56,185 nucleotides of DNA from Boseongicola sp. SB0665_bin_10 (GCA_009838075.1 VXSG01000003.1:1-56185), one strand, 5' to 3'. Positions 1-9,150 are shown, numbered from the stretch's first letter. Notes: generated by a model from the letters alone, not told the origin. A program made the numbers and translations.

Positions 1-2
1 AC

Positions 3-47
3 GGCGGCGGCGTCGAGGCCGGGTTCCGGCTGACGCGGGAGTGGTGA
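3..47 (+). CDS. C-terminal tail of an unidentified protein (partial)
   Basis: Frame 3 is open from the window edge and reads a 14-residue tail, GGVEAGFRLTREW preceded by unseen sequence, to a TGA. A strong hairpin follows at once, which is where a gene end is expected. The tail resembles the last strand of a histidine-kinase ATPase domain, but that is too short to rely on. Function is not assignable from this window. Confidence 0.4.
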   Translation, partial: GGGVEAGFRLTREW

Positions 48-48
48 C

Positions 49-112
49 CGCGCCGTGCGGACCGGTCGGGCGGCGCCTCTTCTCCGCGCCCGGCCGGTCC
101 GCACGGGGCGCG
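49..112 (+). terminator. Long GC-rich hairpin, terminator-like
   Basis: The arms 55-72 and 87-104 are reverse complements over 18 bases with one A/G (wobble-type) exception. The loop is 14 bases. A further CGCGCC/GGCGCG pairing at 49-54 and 107-112 extends the stem after a two-base bulge. There is no U run, as is common in GC-rich genomes. It stands directly after the partial gene at the window edge. Confidence 0.7.
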
Positions 113-129
113 TGAACGGGCGATGGACG

Positions 130-537
130 CCGGGGACGGCGTTCTCGCCCGGAGGGTGCTCCGACATGTCCGCGACCGCGGCGACGCGTGGCGGCGGCAT
201 CACGCCTTTGACGAGAGATGGCGAGCCCGGACTTCAAGTCAGGAGCCGCTCCGGAGCATGGATGGACGTGCCCGCGATGCCGGGCACGTTCGTCATCGTC
301 ATCAACTTCGCCGATTGCCTGATGCGTTGGACGAGCGAGACCTGCGTTTCCACCCCGCGTCGGGTTCTGGTCCCGAGGAACCCGCGCCTCTCGCAGGCGT
401 CATTCCTTGATCCAAGCCAGGACGCGGCGATCGAGGCGCTGCCCGGAACGGGAGATCCGAAATGCCAGCCGATCACGGGTGCCGAATGCCTGAAGACGAG
501 GCTTGACGCGACCCATGACGCAAGGATCACAGAATGA
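130..537 (+). pseudogene. Decayed isopenicillin N synthase-like 2OG-Fe(II) oxygenase, C-terminal remnant
   Basis: The frame ending with TGA at 535-537 contains the characteristic order of the C-terminal part of this family: GGITPLTRDGEPGLQV, then W-DVPAMPGTFV, F-DCLMRWTS, STP-RV, a FLDP segment and a PITGAECLKTRLDAT tail. In the family the iron ligands lie in an HTD-like motif before GGIT and in STPHRV. Here these read ATR (before GGIT) and STPRRV, so both histidine ligands are lost. The N-terminal ~180 residues are absent because the terminator hairpin and unrelated sequence lie immediately upstream. I infer a dead gene fragment. The left edge is approximate; similarity is clear from about position 190. 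Confidence 0.7.
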
Positions 538-656
538 CGCCGCACGCTGACTGCGCGAACCGCCAGACATTCCGGCAAGTCCGGCCTTCATGCAGGTTGC
601 GGGCATCGTCGAACCGGGCAGGCAGAACAGGCTGTCGTCGCCACAACCTCATCTGA

Positions 657-683
657 TTGACATGGGACGGCTGCTCGCATGAT
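657..683 (+). promoter_or_regulatory. Possible promoter before the aldolase gene
   Basis: A perfect TTGACA lies at 657-662 and a weak CATGAT -10 candidate at 678-683, with a 15-base spacer that is shorter than ideal. It lies 40 bases upstream of the aldolase start. No other candidate is visible between the oxygenase remnant and the gene. Confidence 0.3.
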
Positions 684-722
684 CTCTTGGCGACGAATTG
701 TCCAGCAGCGAGGGGGCACATC

Positions 723-1529
723 ATGAAGAACGCGCTCAATGAAATCTGGGACCGAGGCGCACCGGTCCTGAACGGATGGTGCTCGATCGGCAATCCCTTC
801 ACTGCGGAAATCATGGCTGCACAGGGATTCGACTCGCTCACGGTCGACGGGCAGCACGGGGTGCTTGGCTATTCGGAAGCGCTGCCGATGCTCCAGGCCA
901 TGCGCGCGTCACGCAAGACGCTCCTGGCGCGGGTGCCCTGGCGCGAGCCGGGCATCATCATGAAGTACCTCGATGCGGGTGCGATGGGCATCATCTGCCC
1001 GATGATCAATTCGCGCGAGGAAGCGGCCGAATTCGTGAGCTTTATCAGATACCCGCCCAAGGGCCAGCGAAGCTTCGGCCCGACCCGTGCCGCATTCGCC
1101 TGCCCAGGCTACTCGATCGAAGCGGCGAACGAGGAAATCCTTGCAATCGCCATGATCGAGACCGCCGACGGCGTCCGGAATCTCGAGGAGATCGCCGCAA
1201 CGCCCGGGCTCGACGGGCTGTATGTCGGACCGATAGACCTGACGCTCGGCGTCTCGGGCGGTCGCCTTCCGCCCGGCTTCGACCGGGAAGAGCCCGAAAT
1301 GATTGACGTGCTACGGAAGATTGCCGAAGCAGCGAGGAATGCAGGCATACACGCAGCGCTGCATTGCGGGTCGCCCGACTACGCGATGCGCGGGATCGAG
1401 TGGGGTTACGACATGGTCACCATCCTGGGCGACGTGCGCTACCTTGCTTCGGCGGCAAGCGCCTCGGTCGACGCCTTCCGCAAGTTGAGCGGCACCGCCG
1501 CCTCGGAAGGCGACCTGGGCGCGTATTGA
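723..1529 (+). CDS. HpcH/HpaI family class II aldolase
   Basis: 268 residues. The family performs metal-dependent (Mg2+, Mn2+ or Co2+), pyruvate-forming cleavage of 2-keto-3-deoxy acids or related hydroxy-oxo acids. Visible motifs are DGQHGVLGY near residue 45, the conserved arginine in RVPWREPG near 75, the metal-site region GAMGIICPM near 92, AMIETADGVRNLEEI near 142, and GLYVGPIDLTLGV near 160. I chose the ATG at 723 because GAGGGG lies about ten bases upstream and homologues begin with similar short N-termini; an in-frame start at 657 would add 22 residues with no family similarity. The next gene downstream is an iron alcohol dehydrogenase that could reduce the released aldehyde (inference). 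The substrate cannot be fixed from sequence: ketodeoxyrhamnonate, 4-hydroxy-2-oxoheptanedioate and glucarate-derived acids are all possible. Confidence 0.85.
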   Translation: MKNALNEIWDRGAPVLNGWCSIGNPFTAEIMAAQGFDSLTVDGQHGVLGYSEALPMLQAMRASRKTLLARVPWREPGIIMKYLDAGAMGIICPMINSREEAAEFVSFIRYPPKGQRSFGPTRAAFACPGYSIEAANEEILAIAMIETADGVRNLEEIAATPGLDGLYVGPIDLTLGVSGGRLPPGFDREEPEMIDVLRKIAEAARNAGIHAALHCGSPDYAMRGIEWGYDMVTILGDVRYLASAASASVDAFRKLSGTAASEGDLGAY

Positions 1530-1860
1530 ATTGCCGGAACTTGAGCCTTCCGTCCGTCCCGGTTCCGAATCCCGCATTGCCGCGGCCGGGTCGCCGCGTT
1601 CAAGACGGCGCCACGGCCGGTTGCCGGAGCAATCGGCTTGCGGCCTGAAAAGTGAATCATGATCAATCGGCCGAGTGCGTCGGCGACCGCGCAAGTGCGG
1701 GCACCGGGGTGCGTGCCAAGTTCATGAACCGCCGCGACCCTGCCGATCCTGCGCCCCGAGGGACCGGCCGGAAGGGCGCCGGACGCGACGCAAGCCTGTC
1801 AGTGCTTGCACTTTGCGCGTTGACCCGATCAAAGTTCTGCCACCTGAGGGGAGGCATCAC
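1530..1860. other. Intergenic region with no recognised gene
   Basis: 331 bases between the aldolase and alcohol dehydrogenase genes. No reading frame here has family motifs or a ribosome binding site of its own. A TTGACC occurs at 1820 without a convincing -10. The last bases hold the GAGGGGAGG ribosome binding site of the next gene. Confidence 0.5.
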
Positions 1861-3006
1861 ATGAAACTCACCGGCAACTGGTCCTTTCCGGCACCCGTCC
1901 GCTTTGGCGCGGGACGAATCTCCGAAATCGGCGAGGCCTGCATAGGCGTCGGCATCAACAAGCCGCTTCTGGTCACCGACCGAGGTCTCGAGGAAATGGA
2001 AATCACCGGGCGAACGCTTGATCTCCTGCAAGACGCGGGGCTGGGCCGCGCGCTCTTTGCCGCCGTCGATCCGAATCCGAGCGAGCGCAACCTCGAGGAC
2101 GGGTTGCGGGTCTACCGGGACGGCGGATTCGACGGCGTCGTCGCGTTCGGCGGCGGCTCCGGCCTTGACCTCGGCAAGGCGCTCGCCTTCATGGCCGGCC
2201 AGTCACGCCCGGTCTGGGACTTCGAGGACGTGGGCGACTGGTGGACCCGGGCCGACCCGGCGGGCATCCACCCCATCGTCGCGGTGCCGACGACCGCGGG
2301 CACCGGATCGGAAGTCGGGCGCGCCGGCGTCATCACAAACTCGGCCACGCACGAGAAGAAGATTATCTTTCATCCCAAGATGCTGCCGTCCGCGGTCATC
2401 TGCGATCCGGAACTCACCATCGGCCTGCCGAAGGCCGTCACGGCCGGCACCGGGCTTGACGCCTTTGCGCATTGCGTCGAAGCGTTTTCGAGCCCGCACT
2501 ACCACCCGCTCTGCCAAGGCATTGCGCTCGAAGGCATGCGACTGGTGAAGGAGTACCTGCCGAGGGCGCATGACGACGGCACCGACATCGAGGCACGCGC
2601 GCAAATGATGAGCGCCGCCGCGATGGGAGCGAGCGCGTTCCAGAAGGGGCTCGGCGCGGTTCACGCGCTTTCGCATCCGGTTGGCGCGCATCATGGCACG
2701 CATCACGGCACCACGAACGCCGTCTTCTTGCCGGCTGTCCTGGAATTCAACGCCGAAGCCATTCGGACCCGCTTTGATCGGGTCGCCGCCTATCTGGGAA
2801 TCGACGGTGGATTCGACGGGTTCCGGGCTTTCGTCGGCACGCTGAACGAGCGCCTCGGCATACCCAGGACCCTGACGGAGCTTGGCGTCAGCGACCCTGA
2901 CATCGACCGGTTCGTGACCGACGCCCTTCGTGACCCGTCAACGGGCGGCAATCCAGTTGAGATGACGGAATCCAACACCAGGGCGCTTTACGAACGACTG
3001 CTCTGA
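1861..3006 (+). CDS. Iron-containing (type III) alcohol dehydrogenase
   Basis: 381 residues, the usual size of the family. It interconverts an alcohol and an aldehyde or ketone with NAD(P). The nucleotide-binding GGGSGLDLGKA is at about residue 98. Next come PTTAGTGSEV and the metal-binding stretch GTGLDAFAHCVEAF, which gives the Asp and His ligands. Further His ligands lie in HALSHPVGAHHGTHHG. The ATG at 1861 has GAGGGGAGG ten bases upstream; longer in-frame readings begin in sequence without family similarity. It lies on the same strand as the aldolase, 331 bases downstream. An inferred role is reduction of the aldehyde made by that enzyme, as FucO does with lactaldehyde, but co-transcription is not shown. 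Confidence 0.9.
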   Translation: MKLTGNWSFPAPVRFGAGRISEIGEACIGVGINKPLLVTDRGLEEMEITGRTLDLLQDAGLGRALFAAVDPNPSERNLEDGLRVYRDGGFDGVVAFGGGSGLDLGKALAFMAGQSRPVWDFEDVGDWWTRADPAGIHPIVAVPTTAGTGSEVGRAGVITNSATHEKKIIFHPKMLPSAVICDPELTIGLPKAVTAGTGLDAFAHCVEAFSSPHYHPLCQGIALEGMRLVKEYLPRAHDDGTDIEARAQMMSAAAMGASAFQKGLGAVHALSHPVGAHHGTHHGTTNAVFLPAVLEFNAEAIRTRFDRVAAYLGIDGGFDGFRAFVGTLNERLGIPRTLTELGVSDPDIDRFVTDALRDPSTGGNPVEMTESNTRALYERLL

Positions 3007-3169
3007 GCGAAGGCCGGCAAGGACGGAGCCGCATCTGCCGGGACCAAGCGTGCTTGCCGCAGTAGAATCTCACGCGCCGCACGTCGGGACGGCTGGAAAT
3101 GAGCCGCATCTTGTGGAGCCATCCTGCATGCCATCCCCTTCGATCTTCGCGGAGGCTGCATTCGGCGGC

Positions 3170-3245
<76 letters not shown>

Positions 3246-3393
3246 GCTGGGAGCGCGTGTGGCGGACGCGGGATGTCTTGTCAAGGTGCCGCGCGACCGG
3301 TCCGCGGCGCGCATCCGGCTCGGAAGATGTTCCGCCGAGGTCTTGGGCAAGCCGCGAACTTGAGCCTGTGCCTGTTCGCGCGGGCCCGGCGCG

Positions 3394-3422
3394 TTGACAA
3401 GCTGCCGGTCACCATCGACAAA
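3394..3422 (+). promoter_or_regulatory. Possible promoter of the zinc-ribbon gene
   Basis: A perfect TTGACA at 3394-3399 is followed after 17 bases by GACAAA at 3417-3422, a weak -10 lacking the last T. It lies 38 bases before the start codon. Confidence 0.35.
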
Positions 3423-3459
3423 TCGGGGGCCAAGACAGGATCATTCTCGGGAGAGAATC

Positions 3460-3714
3460 ATGGGAAAGAGATGCCAGAGCTGCGACATGCCGTTTTCCAA
3501 GGATCCAGAAGGCGGTGGCAGCGAAACCGACGGCAGCCGCAGCGCCAAGTATTGCTCGATTTGCTACGCGGACGGCGCCTTTCGTCATCCGGACGTCACG
3601 GCCAAGGAGTTCCAGGCGCATTGCGTCGACGCGATGACGGCCAACGGCATGCCAAGAATCATGGCCTGGCTGCTGACGCGCGGAATTCCGAGACTCGAAA
3701 GATGGGCAGGTTGA
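3460..3714 (+). CDS. Small putative zinc-ribbon protein
   Basis: 84 residues. The N-terminus carries CQSCDMPF and, about 25 residues on, YCSICY. These two CxxC pairs define a zinc ribbon of the putative zinc ribbon family (sequences of the form KCQSCGMP...KDP-GGG-..DG..S.KYCSYCY). The start at 3460 is backed by GGGAGAG eight bases upstream and places the first CxxC at residue 5, as in homologues. The C-terminal half is helical with no known motif. Function is unknown in the family; nucleic acid or protein binding is possible. It converges with gcvP. Confidence 0.75.
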   Translation: MGKRCQSCDMPFSKDPEGGGSETDGSRSAKYCSICYADGAFRHPDVTAKEFQAHCVDAMTANGMPRIMAWLLTRGIPRLERWAG

Positions 3715-3799
3715 GCCCGGCCGTGCCGGCAAGGACTCGTCCGAGTTCCTGCGCCAAGTGACGTGACAATGCGACCCGCCAACCGGCTTGGCATCCACA

Positions 3800-6679
3800 T
3801 CAAGGTGCGGGCGGCCCTTCGGGACCCTGCTTCGCGGCGGCCGCCCGTTCATCCGGCAACGGGCGGACGCAGACCAGGTGCCTGTCGCCCCAGACGTTGT
3901 CGACTCGGTTGACCGGCGGCCAGTACTTGTCGACGCGAAAGGCGCCGACTGGATAGCAGCCGGTCTCGCGCGAATACGGACGGTCCCATTCGCCGACAAG
4001 ATCCTCGACCGTGTGAGGTGCGCGCTTCAAGGGGCTGCGCGCGGCTTCAACACGTCCTTCCTCGATGTCACGGATTTCCTCCCGTATTTCCAGCATCGCG
4101 TCGCAAAAGCGGTCGAGTTCCGCCTTGGTCTCGGATTCGGTCGGCTCCACCATCAGGGTGCCCGCCACGGGCCAGCTCATCGTCGGCGCGTGAAACCCGT
4201 TGTCGACCAGGCGCTTCGCAATGTCATCCACGGTCACGTCGGCGCTGTCCGCGAACGGCCTCGTGTCAAGGATGCACTCGTGCGCCACCCGTCCCTTGCT
4301 GCCCCTGTAAAGGACATCGAACGCGCCCTCGAGACGCTTCGCGACATAGTTCGCGTTGAGGATCGCGACCCGGGTCGCCTGGGTCAGGCCTTCATCCCCC
4401 ATCATCAGCAGGTAGGCATAGGAGATGGCAAGTATGCCGGCCGAGCCGTAAGGTGCGCCCGAGACCGGACCCGTGTTCCCGCCCGCACCTGGATGACCGG
4501 GCAGGAACTCCGCCAGGTGGGCGCGCACGCCGATCGGCCCCATGCCCGGACCGCCGCCGCCATGGGGGATGCAGAAGGTCTTGTGCAGGTTCAGGTGGCT
4601 GACGTCGCCGCCGATCTCTCCCGGCTTGGAAAGACCGACCATCGCGTTGAGATTGGCGCCATCCATGTACACCTGCCCGCCATGCTCGTGGGTGATCTGG
4701 CAGACCTCTTGCACTGATTCCTCGAACACGCCGTGGGTCGAGGGATAGGTGATCATGCAGGCTGCCAGCCGATCGCCCGCCGCCTCGGCCTGTGCACGAA
4801 AGTCGGCCAGGTCGATGCTGCCGTCTTCGAGCGACTTCACGACGACCACGTCCATGCCGCACATCTGGGCGCTCGCGGGGTTCGTGCCATGCGCGGAACC
4901 TGGAATCAGGCAGGTCTTGCGCTGCGCGTCGCCGCGCGATTCGTGATAGGCCAGGATGGTGAGGAGCCCGGCATATTCGCCCTGCGCACCTGAGTTGGGC
5001 TGCATGGACATTGCGTCGTAGCCCGTGATCCGGCAAAGCCGCGCGCCCAGGTCCTCGATCATCCCGACATAGCCCTCGGCCTGGCCGGCAGGGACGAAGG
5101 GATGGATGTCAGCAAATCCGGCCCAGCTTACCGGCATCAATTCAGCCGTGGCGTTGAGCTTCATGGTGCAGCTCCCGAGCGGGATCATTGCGCGGTCCAG
5201 GGCGAGATCACGGTCGGCCAGGCGGCGCATGTAGCGCATCAGTTCGGTTTCGGCCCGGTTCATGTGGAACACGGGATGGGTCAGGTAGGCCGAGGTGCGG
5301 CTGCATTCCTCCGGAAACCGCGCATAACCCGGCTCGGCATCGTTCAGGTCGTGATCGATGCCAAACGCGCGCCAGACCGCTTCCAGCACTTCCGGACGAA
5401 CGGTCTCGTCGATCGAGATGCCGATCGCGGTGTCCCCGACCTTTCGAAAGTTGATTCTTTCGGCCCGCCCGGATTCAAGAATGGCGGCCTGCCGCTCGCC
5501 GACCTCGACGGTTATCGTGTCGAAGAAGACCTCGGGAGCGACCCTGTAGCCGCCCGCCTCGAATCCCATGGCCAGCCGCTCGGTGTTGCGATGTATGCGT
5601 TGCGCAATGGCTTTCAGGCCTTCGGGCCCATGAAAGACCGCGTAGAAGCTTGCCATCACGGCGAGCAGCGCCTGGGCCGTGCAGACGTTCGACGTGGCCT
5701 TCTCGCGACGGATATGCTGCTCGCGGGTCTGCAGCGCCAGCCGGTAGGCGCTTCCGCCGCGCGCATCGACGGACACGCCCACCAGGCGGCCTGGCATCGC
5801 GCGCTTGAACGACTCCCGGCACGCCATGTAGGCCGCATGCGGCCCGCCAAAGCCCAGGGGCACGCCGAATCGCTGCGTCGAGCCGACGGCGATTTCGGCG
5901 CCCATGGCGGCCGGCTCCTTGAGAAGCGTGAGCGCCAGCGGGTCCGCGATCACGATGCCCACGGCATCGGCCTCGCGCAACGCCGCGATCTCGCCCGAGA
6001 AATCGCGCACGTGCCCAAGGGTGCCCGGGTACTGGAAGATGGCGGCGAAGACCTTGTCCGCCTCCATGTCCCCGGGTGCGCCGACGATGCACTCGATGCG
6101 AAGCGGGGCCGCCCTCGTCTGCATGACCGCAATGTTCTGCGGATGGCAGTTCTCGTCGATGAAGAACGCACCGGCCTTCGACCTTGCAACACGCTGCGCC
6201 ATTGTCATTGCCTCGGCCGCCGCGGTGGCTTCGTCGAGAAGCGAGGCATTGGCAATGTCCAGGCCCGTCAGGTCGCAGACCATGGTCTGGTAGTTGAGCA
6301 GCGCCTCGAGCCGCCCCTGGGAGATTTCGGGCTGGTAGGGCGTGTAAGCCGTGTACCATGCCGGGTTCTCGAAGATGTTGCGCTGAATCGCGGGCGGCGT
6401 GACCGTGCCGTAGTAGCCCTGCCCGATCAAGGTCGTGAACGCGTCGTTGCGCTCGGCGATCTCGCGCATCCGCTCGAGAAGCTCCCACTCGGAAAGCGCC
6501 GGCTCGAACGCGAGCGGCTCTTCCTGCCGGATCGACCCGGGAAGGGTCTGGTCGATCAGCTCGTCGAGCGAGGCAACGCCAATTTCGGACAGCATGGCCT
6601 CCATCTCTCCCGGGGACGGACCGACATGGCGTCGATTTGCAAAATCGTAGGGCTGATATTCTGTAGGCTTGAAAGGCAT
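3800..6679 (-). CDS. gcvP: Glycine dehydrogenase (decarboxylating), P protein
   Basis: 959 residues, the single-chain form in which both halves of the P protein are fused. It decarboxylates glycine with pyridoxal phosphate and passes the aminomethyl group to the lipoyl arm of GcvH. The PLP site is seen in [16 protein letters not shown] near residue 700, followed by PGMGPIG. The N-terminal half has [20 protein letters not shown] and the C-terminal half GSCTMKLNA and [13 protein letters not shown]. It is the last gene of gcvT-gcvH-gcvP, 66 bases after gcvH, and shares the glycine riboswitch of that operon. Confidence 0.97.
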   Translation of the reverse strand: MPFKPTEYQPYDFANRRHVGPSPGEMEAMLSEIGVASLDELIDQTLPGSIRQEEPLAFEPALSEWELLERMREIAERNDAFTTLIGQGYYGTVTPPAIQRNIFENPAWYTAYTPYQPEISQGRLEALLNYQTMVCDLTGLDIANASLLDEATAAAEAMTMAQRVARSKAGAFFIDENCHPQNIAVMQTRAAPLRIECIVGAPGDMEADKVFAAIFQYPGTLGHVRDFSGEIAALREADAVGIVIADPLALTLLKEPAAMGAEIAVGSTQRFGVPLGFGGPHAAYMACRESFKRAMPGRLVGVSVDARGGSAYRLALQTREQHIRREKATSNVCTAQALLAVMASFYAVFHGPEGLKAIAQRIHRNTERLAMGFEAGGYRVAPEVFFDTITVEVGERQAAILESGRAERINFRKVGDTAIGISIDETVRPEVLEAVWRAFGIDHDLNDAEPGYARFPEECSRTSAYLTHPVFHMNRAETELMRYMRRLADRDLALDRAMIPLGSCTMKLNATAELMPVSWAGFADIHPFVPAGQAEGYVGMIEDLGARLCRITGYDAMSMQPNSGAQGEYAGLLTILAYHESRGDAQRKTCLIPGSAHGTNPASAQMCGMDVVVVKSLEDGSIDLADFRAQAEAAGDRLAACMITYPSTHGVFEESVQEVCQITHEHGGQVYMDGANLNAMVGLSKPGEIGGDVSHLNLHKTFCIPHGGGGPGMGPIGVRAHLAEFLPGHPGAGGNTGPVSGAPYGSAGILAISYAYLLMMGDEGLTQATRVAILNANYVAKRLEGAFDVLYRGSKGRVAHECILDTRPFADSADVTVDDIAKRLVDNGFHAPTMSWPVAGTLMVEPTESETKAELDRFCDAMLEIREEIRDIEEGRVEAARSPLKRAPHTVEDLVGEWDRPYSRETGCYPVGAFRVDKYWPPVNRVDNVWGDRHLVCVRPLPDERAAAAKQGPEGPPAP

Positions 6680-6745
6680 CCAGACCTCCGTACGGGCAAG
6701 GCGCGTCGAGCGCGTTCCTTGCCAAGTCCTGCCGGGGCCGCAGCC

Positions 6746-7105
6746 CTAGGCGATCATGTCCCTGTATTCGTCTTCGCTCATGAATCCGTCGAGCTGACTC
6801 GGATCGCCCACCTTCATCTTCACGAACCAGGCTGAGCCAAGCGGATCGGCGTTGACGAGACCGGGGGTGTCGGCAAGCGCGTCGTTCACTTCGACGACCT
6901 CGCCATCGACCGGTGCCGCTATGTCGGAGGCCGCCTTGACACTTTCGATCACGACGATGTCGTCGCCCGTTGACACCTGCGTTCCTGCTTCGGGGAGTTC
7001 CACAAACACCACGTCGCCAAGTTGCTCGGCCGCATGTTCGGTTATCCCGATGACGACCAGGTCGCCGTCAACGCGGAGCCATTCATGTTCCTCGGTGTAT
7101 TTCAT
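6746..7105 (-). CDS. gcvH: Glycine cleavage system H protein
   Basis: 119 residues. This is the lipoyl carrier that shuttles the aminomethyl group from GcvP to GcvT. The start MKYTEEHEWLR is typical. The lipoylated lysine lies in VVIESVKAASDI near residue 60, then PVDGEVVEVND and the C-terminal P-LVNADP-G-AWF-K segment. I chose the ATG at 7105 over one at 7120 because AGGAAAG lies five bases before 7105; the 7120 ATG overlaps the gcvT stop. It lies between gcvT and gcvP and is translationally coupled to gcvT. Confidence 0.96.
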   Translation of the reverse strand: MKYTEEHEWLRVDGDLVVIGITEHAAEQLGDVVFVELPEAGTQVSTGDDIVVIESVKAASDIAAPVDGEVVEVNDALADTPGLVNADPLGSAWFVKMKVGDPSQLDGFMSEDEYRDMIA

Positions 7106-7116
7106 GTCATCTTTCC

Positions 7117-8235
7117 TCATCGCTTGAAGGTTGAGGGGCGGAACGGCAAGTCAGCCACGGTCACGGGCATCCTCTTGCCCCTGACCTCGGCTTCCAGCGC
7201 GGTACCGGTCCCGGATAATCCCGTTTCGACATAGCCCATGGAGACCGGACGCCCGAGCGAAGGGCCGAAACCTCCCGAAGTGACCTCTCCGACAGGGTCG
7301 TCCGAACCCTCGCGGAAGATCCGCGCCCCGGCGCGTATCGGCGCACGCCCATCCGGCAGGAAGCCCACCCGGCGTCGCGGAGCACCCGACTCCAGCTCGT
7401 CCAGAATGCGCGACGCACCCGGGAAGCCGCCTTCCCGCTCTCCGCCACGACGCCTGGCCTTCTGTATCGCCCATTCAAGGCCGGCTTCGACCGGCGTCGT
7501 CGAGGTGTCGATGTCGGAGCCATACAGGCAAAGCCCCGCTTCCAGGCGAAGCGAATCCCTGGCTCCAAGCCCGATCGGGATGACTGCCTCGCTTGCAAGC
7601 AATGCCTCGGCCAGTGCCCGAGCCCTGGAGGACGGTATCGAAACCTCGTAGCCGTCCTCTCCGGTATAGCCCGACCGGGACACCCACAGTTCGACCCCGT
7701 TCCAGTCCAGAGCGCTCGTGTCCATGAAGCGCATTTCCGCCACGCCCGGCACGAGCGCGGCCAGCGCGGCCTCGGAGGCCGGTCCCTGAAGCGCAAGAAG
7801 CGCTCGATCAATGAGCGGGGTCACGGAGCAACCGGCAAGATTGGCCGAGAGGTGCGCGATGTCCTGTGCCCTTGTTGCCGCGTTCACCACCAGCAACAGG
7901 TCGTCGCCCCGGTTGGCGATCATCAGGTCATCGAGGATGCCGCCCGCCTCATCGGTGAAAAGCCCGTACCGTTGCCGCCCCTCGGGAATCCCGAGGACGG
8001 AAACCGGCACAAGCGCCTCAAGAGCAATCTGGGCCTCTTCGAGCGAGTCAGCGCATACCCGAACCTGGCCCATGTGGCTTACGTCAAACAGCCCCGCCGA
8101 TGACCGCGTATGCAAGTGCTCCCAGAGCACGCCGTCATAGTATTGTACAGGCATCTCGTAGCCCGCAAACGGCACCATCCTGGCATCAAGTTCGCAGTGA
8201 AGGTCGTGCAGCGGTGTCCGGCTCAGGTTCGGCAT
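7117..8235 (-). CDS. gcvT: Aminomethyltransferase, glycine cleavage T protein
   Basis: 372 residues. It moves the methylene group from lipoyl-GcvH to tetrahydrofolate and releases ammonia. Visible features are PLHDLHCELDARMVPFAGYEMPVQY at the N-terminus, the SHMGQ motif near residue 46, a GYTGEDGYE motif near 180, and a C-terminal barrel domain with GEVTSGGFGPSLGR. The ATG at 8235 is preceded by GAGAGGGA; a longer reading to 8286 would run back towards the riboswitch. It is the first gene of the operon and the direct target of the riboswitch. Confidence 0.96.
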   Translation of the reverse strand: MPNLSRTPLHDLHCELDARMVPFAGYEMPVQYYDGVLWEHLHTRSSAGLFDVSHMGQVRVCADSLEEAQIALEALVPVSVLGIPEGRQRYGLFTDEAGGILDDLMIANRGDDLLLVVNAATRAQDIAHLSANLAGCSVTPLIDRALLALQGPASEAALAALVPGVAEMRFMDTSALDWNGVELWVSRSGYTGEDGYEVSIPSSRARALAEALLASEAVIPIGLGARDSLRLEAGLCLYGSDIDTSTTPVEAGLEWAIQKARRRGGEREGGFPGASRILDELESGAPRRRVGFLPDGRAPIRAGARIFREGSDDPVGEVTSGGFGPSLGRPVSMGYVETGLSGTGTALEAEVRGKRMPVTVADLPFRPSTFKR

Positions 8236-8279
8236 CGCGGTCCCTCTCAATCGGCCCGCGCAAACCGGCGAGCACCTCC

Positions 8280-8298
8280 CGGGCAATCACATTGCCCG
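8280..8298 (-). promoter_or_regulatory. Hairpin between glycine aptamer and gcvT, possible expression platform
   Basis: CGGGCAAT at one arm and ATTGCCCG at the other are perfect 8-base complements around a 3-base loop. On the minus strand it follows the second aptamer directly and precedes gcvT by about 45 bases, with GGAGG just after it. It could act as the switch helix or a terminator stem. There is no U run. Confidence 0.5.
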
Positions 8299-8302
8299 TC
8301 GC

Positions 8303-8458
8303 GTGCCCCCTCTGTCCTTTTGCCTGAGATCGTTATCCCTTCGGCGCCCCGTGCCCGGGGTCTCTCCAGAAGCTGTTCGACACGACGGTCCTTTGGCCTG
8401 AGAGTTTACCGGGGCGGTTGCTCCTTCGGCACCGGGTCACACCCGGATTCTCCCGTCG
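8303..8458 (-). promoter_or_regulatory. Tandem glycine riboswitch of the gcv operon
   Basis: Two glycine aptamers lie in a row on the minus strand. Aptamer 1 has GGGAGA (8454-8449), then GCCGAAGGAGCAA and CTCTCAGGCCAAAGGAC. Aptamer 2 has GGAGAGACC (8367-8359), GCCGAAGGGATAA and TCTCAGGCAAAAGGACAGA. These are the conserved cores of the gcvT riboswitch class, which turns glycine cleavage on when glycine is abundant. The linker between the aptamers is about 15 bases, normal for the tandem form. It lies upstream of gcvT with its promoter at 8475-8504. Confidence 0.95.
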
Positions 8459-8474
8459 CGTCATCTAGAATCAA

Positions 8475-8504
8475 CCTATAGGCTGCCCTGCATGGTGCTG
8501 GCAA
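8475..8504 (-). promoter_or_regulatory. Promoter of the gcv riboswitch transcript
   Basis: On the minus strand TTGCCA (8504-8499) and TATAGG (8480-8475) are separated by 18 bases. Transcription would begin about 10 bases before the first aptamer. The -10 lacks the terminal T. Confidence 0.65.
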
Positions 8505-8533
8505 GCCCCCGATTCCCGAACTAGATTGCATGC

Positions 8534-9103
8534 ATGACGCATATGTACGTGTTCGGCTACGGCTCGCTCGTGAACAGGCAAACTCACGGCTACCGCGATG
8601 CATGGAAGGCGCGGATTGCCGGTTGGCGGCGCGCCTGGCGACATCTGGAGGGACGGGCAGCCGCCTTGCTGACGGTCATCGAGGATCGCCAATCCCGAAT
8701 TGACGGCCTGATCGCGGCCGTGCCGGAGGCGGAACGGGCGGCGCTCGACCTGCGCGAACAGAACTACCTGAAAGCCAGGGTTGACAACGTCGAACACAAT
8801 TTGCCGCGAAATCCCGAAGTCCACATCTATCATGCACCGGACTGGATGCACCGGCCCGCCCGGTCCATGACGCCAATTGCGCTCTCCTACCTTGACGTGG
8901 TGGTGCAAGGCTATCTGGCGGAATTCGGTGAGGCGGGCGTGACGCGATTCTTCGAGACGACCGATGGCTGGGATGCGCCGGTCCTGAATGACCGCGACGC
9001 GCCGATCTACCGGCGCCATCGTCAGCCAGGCGCGATGGAGCGCGGACTGGTCGACGATCACCTTTCGGCATTGGGAGCAGGACAGGAAATGCACCGACCC
9101 TGA
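8534..9103 (+). CDS. Gamma-glutamylcyclotransferase-like protein
   Basis: 189 residues. The N-terminal MYVFGYGSLVN carries the YGSL substrate-binding motif of the gamma-glutamylcyclotransferase superfamily, which releases 5-oxoproline from gamma-glutamyl amines. The middle has RAALDLREQNYLKARV, in line with the family's conserved acidic region. No clear ribosome binding site precedes the ATG at 8534, and the ATG at 8543 is also possible. It is transcribed divergently from the gcv operon, from the same short intergenic region. The precise substrate is not known. A 5-oxoprolinase subunit remnant elsewhere in the window (35.7-36.4 kb) hints that 5-oxoproline handling has changed in this lineage, which is only an inference. 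Confidence 0.75.
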   Translation: MTHMYVFGYGSLVNRQTHGYRDAWKARIAGWRRAWRHLEGRAAALLTVIEDRQSRIDGLIAAVPEAERAALDLREQNYLKARVDNVEHNLPRNPEVHIYHAPDWMHRPARSMTPIALSYLDVVVQGYLAEFGEAGVTRFFETTDGWDAPVLNDRDAPIYRRHRQPGAMERGLVDDHLSALGAGQEMHRP

Positions 9104-9150
9104 CAGGTCGCGAAGCCGGGTGCCGCATGGTCCGGCCTGCCGTTCCTTGT

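Noticed and set aside
5102-6835. A 577-codon plus-strand frame opposite gcvP
   Set aside because: Antisense to a complete gcvP with all motifs; composition is that of a shadow frame in GC-rich DNA.
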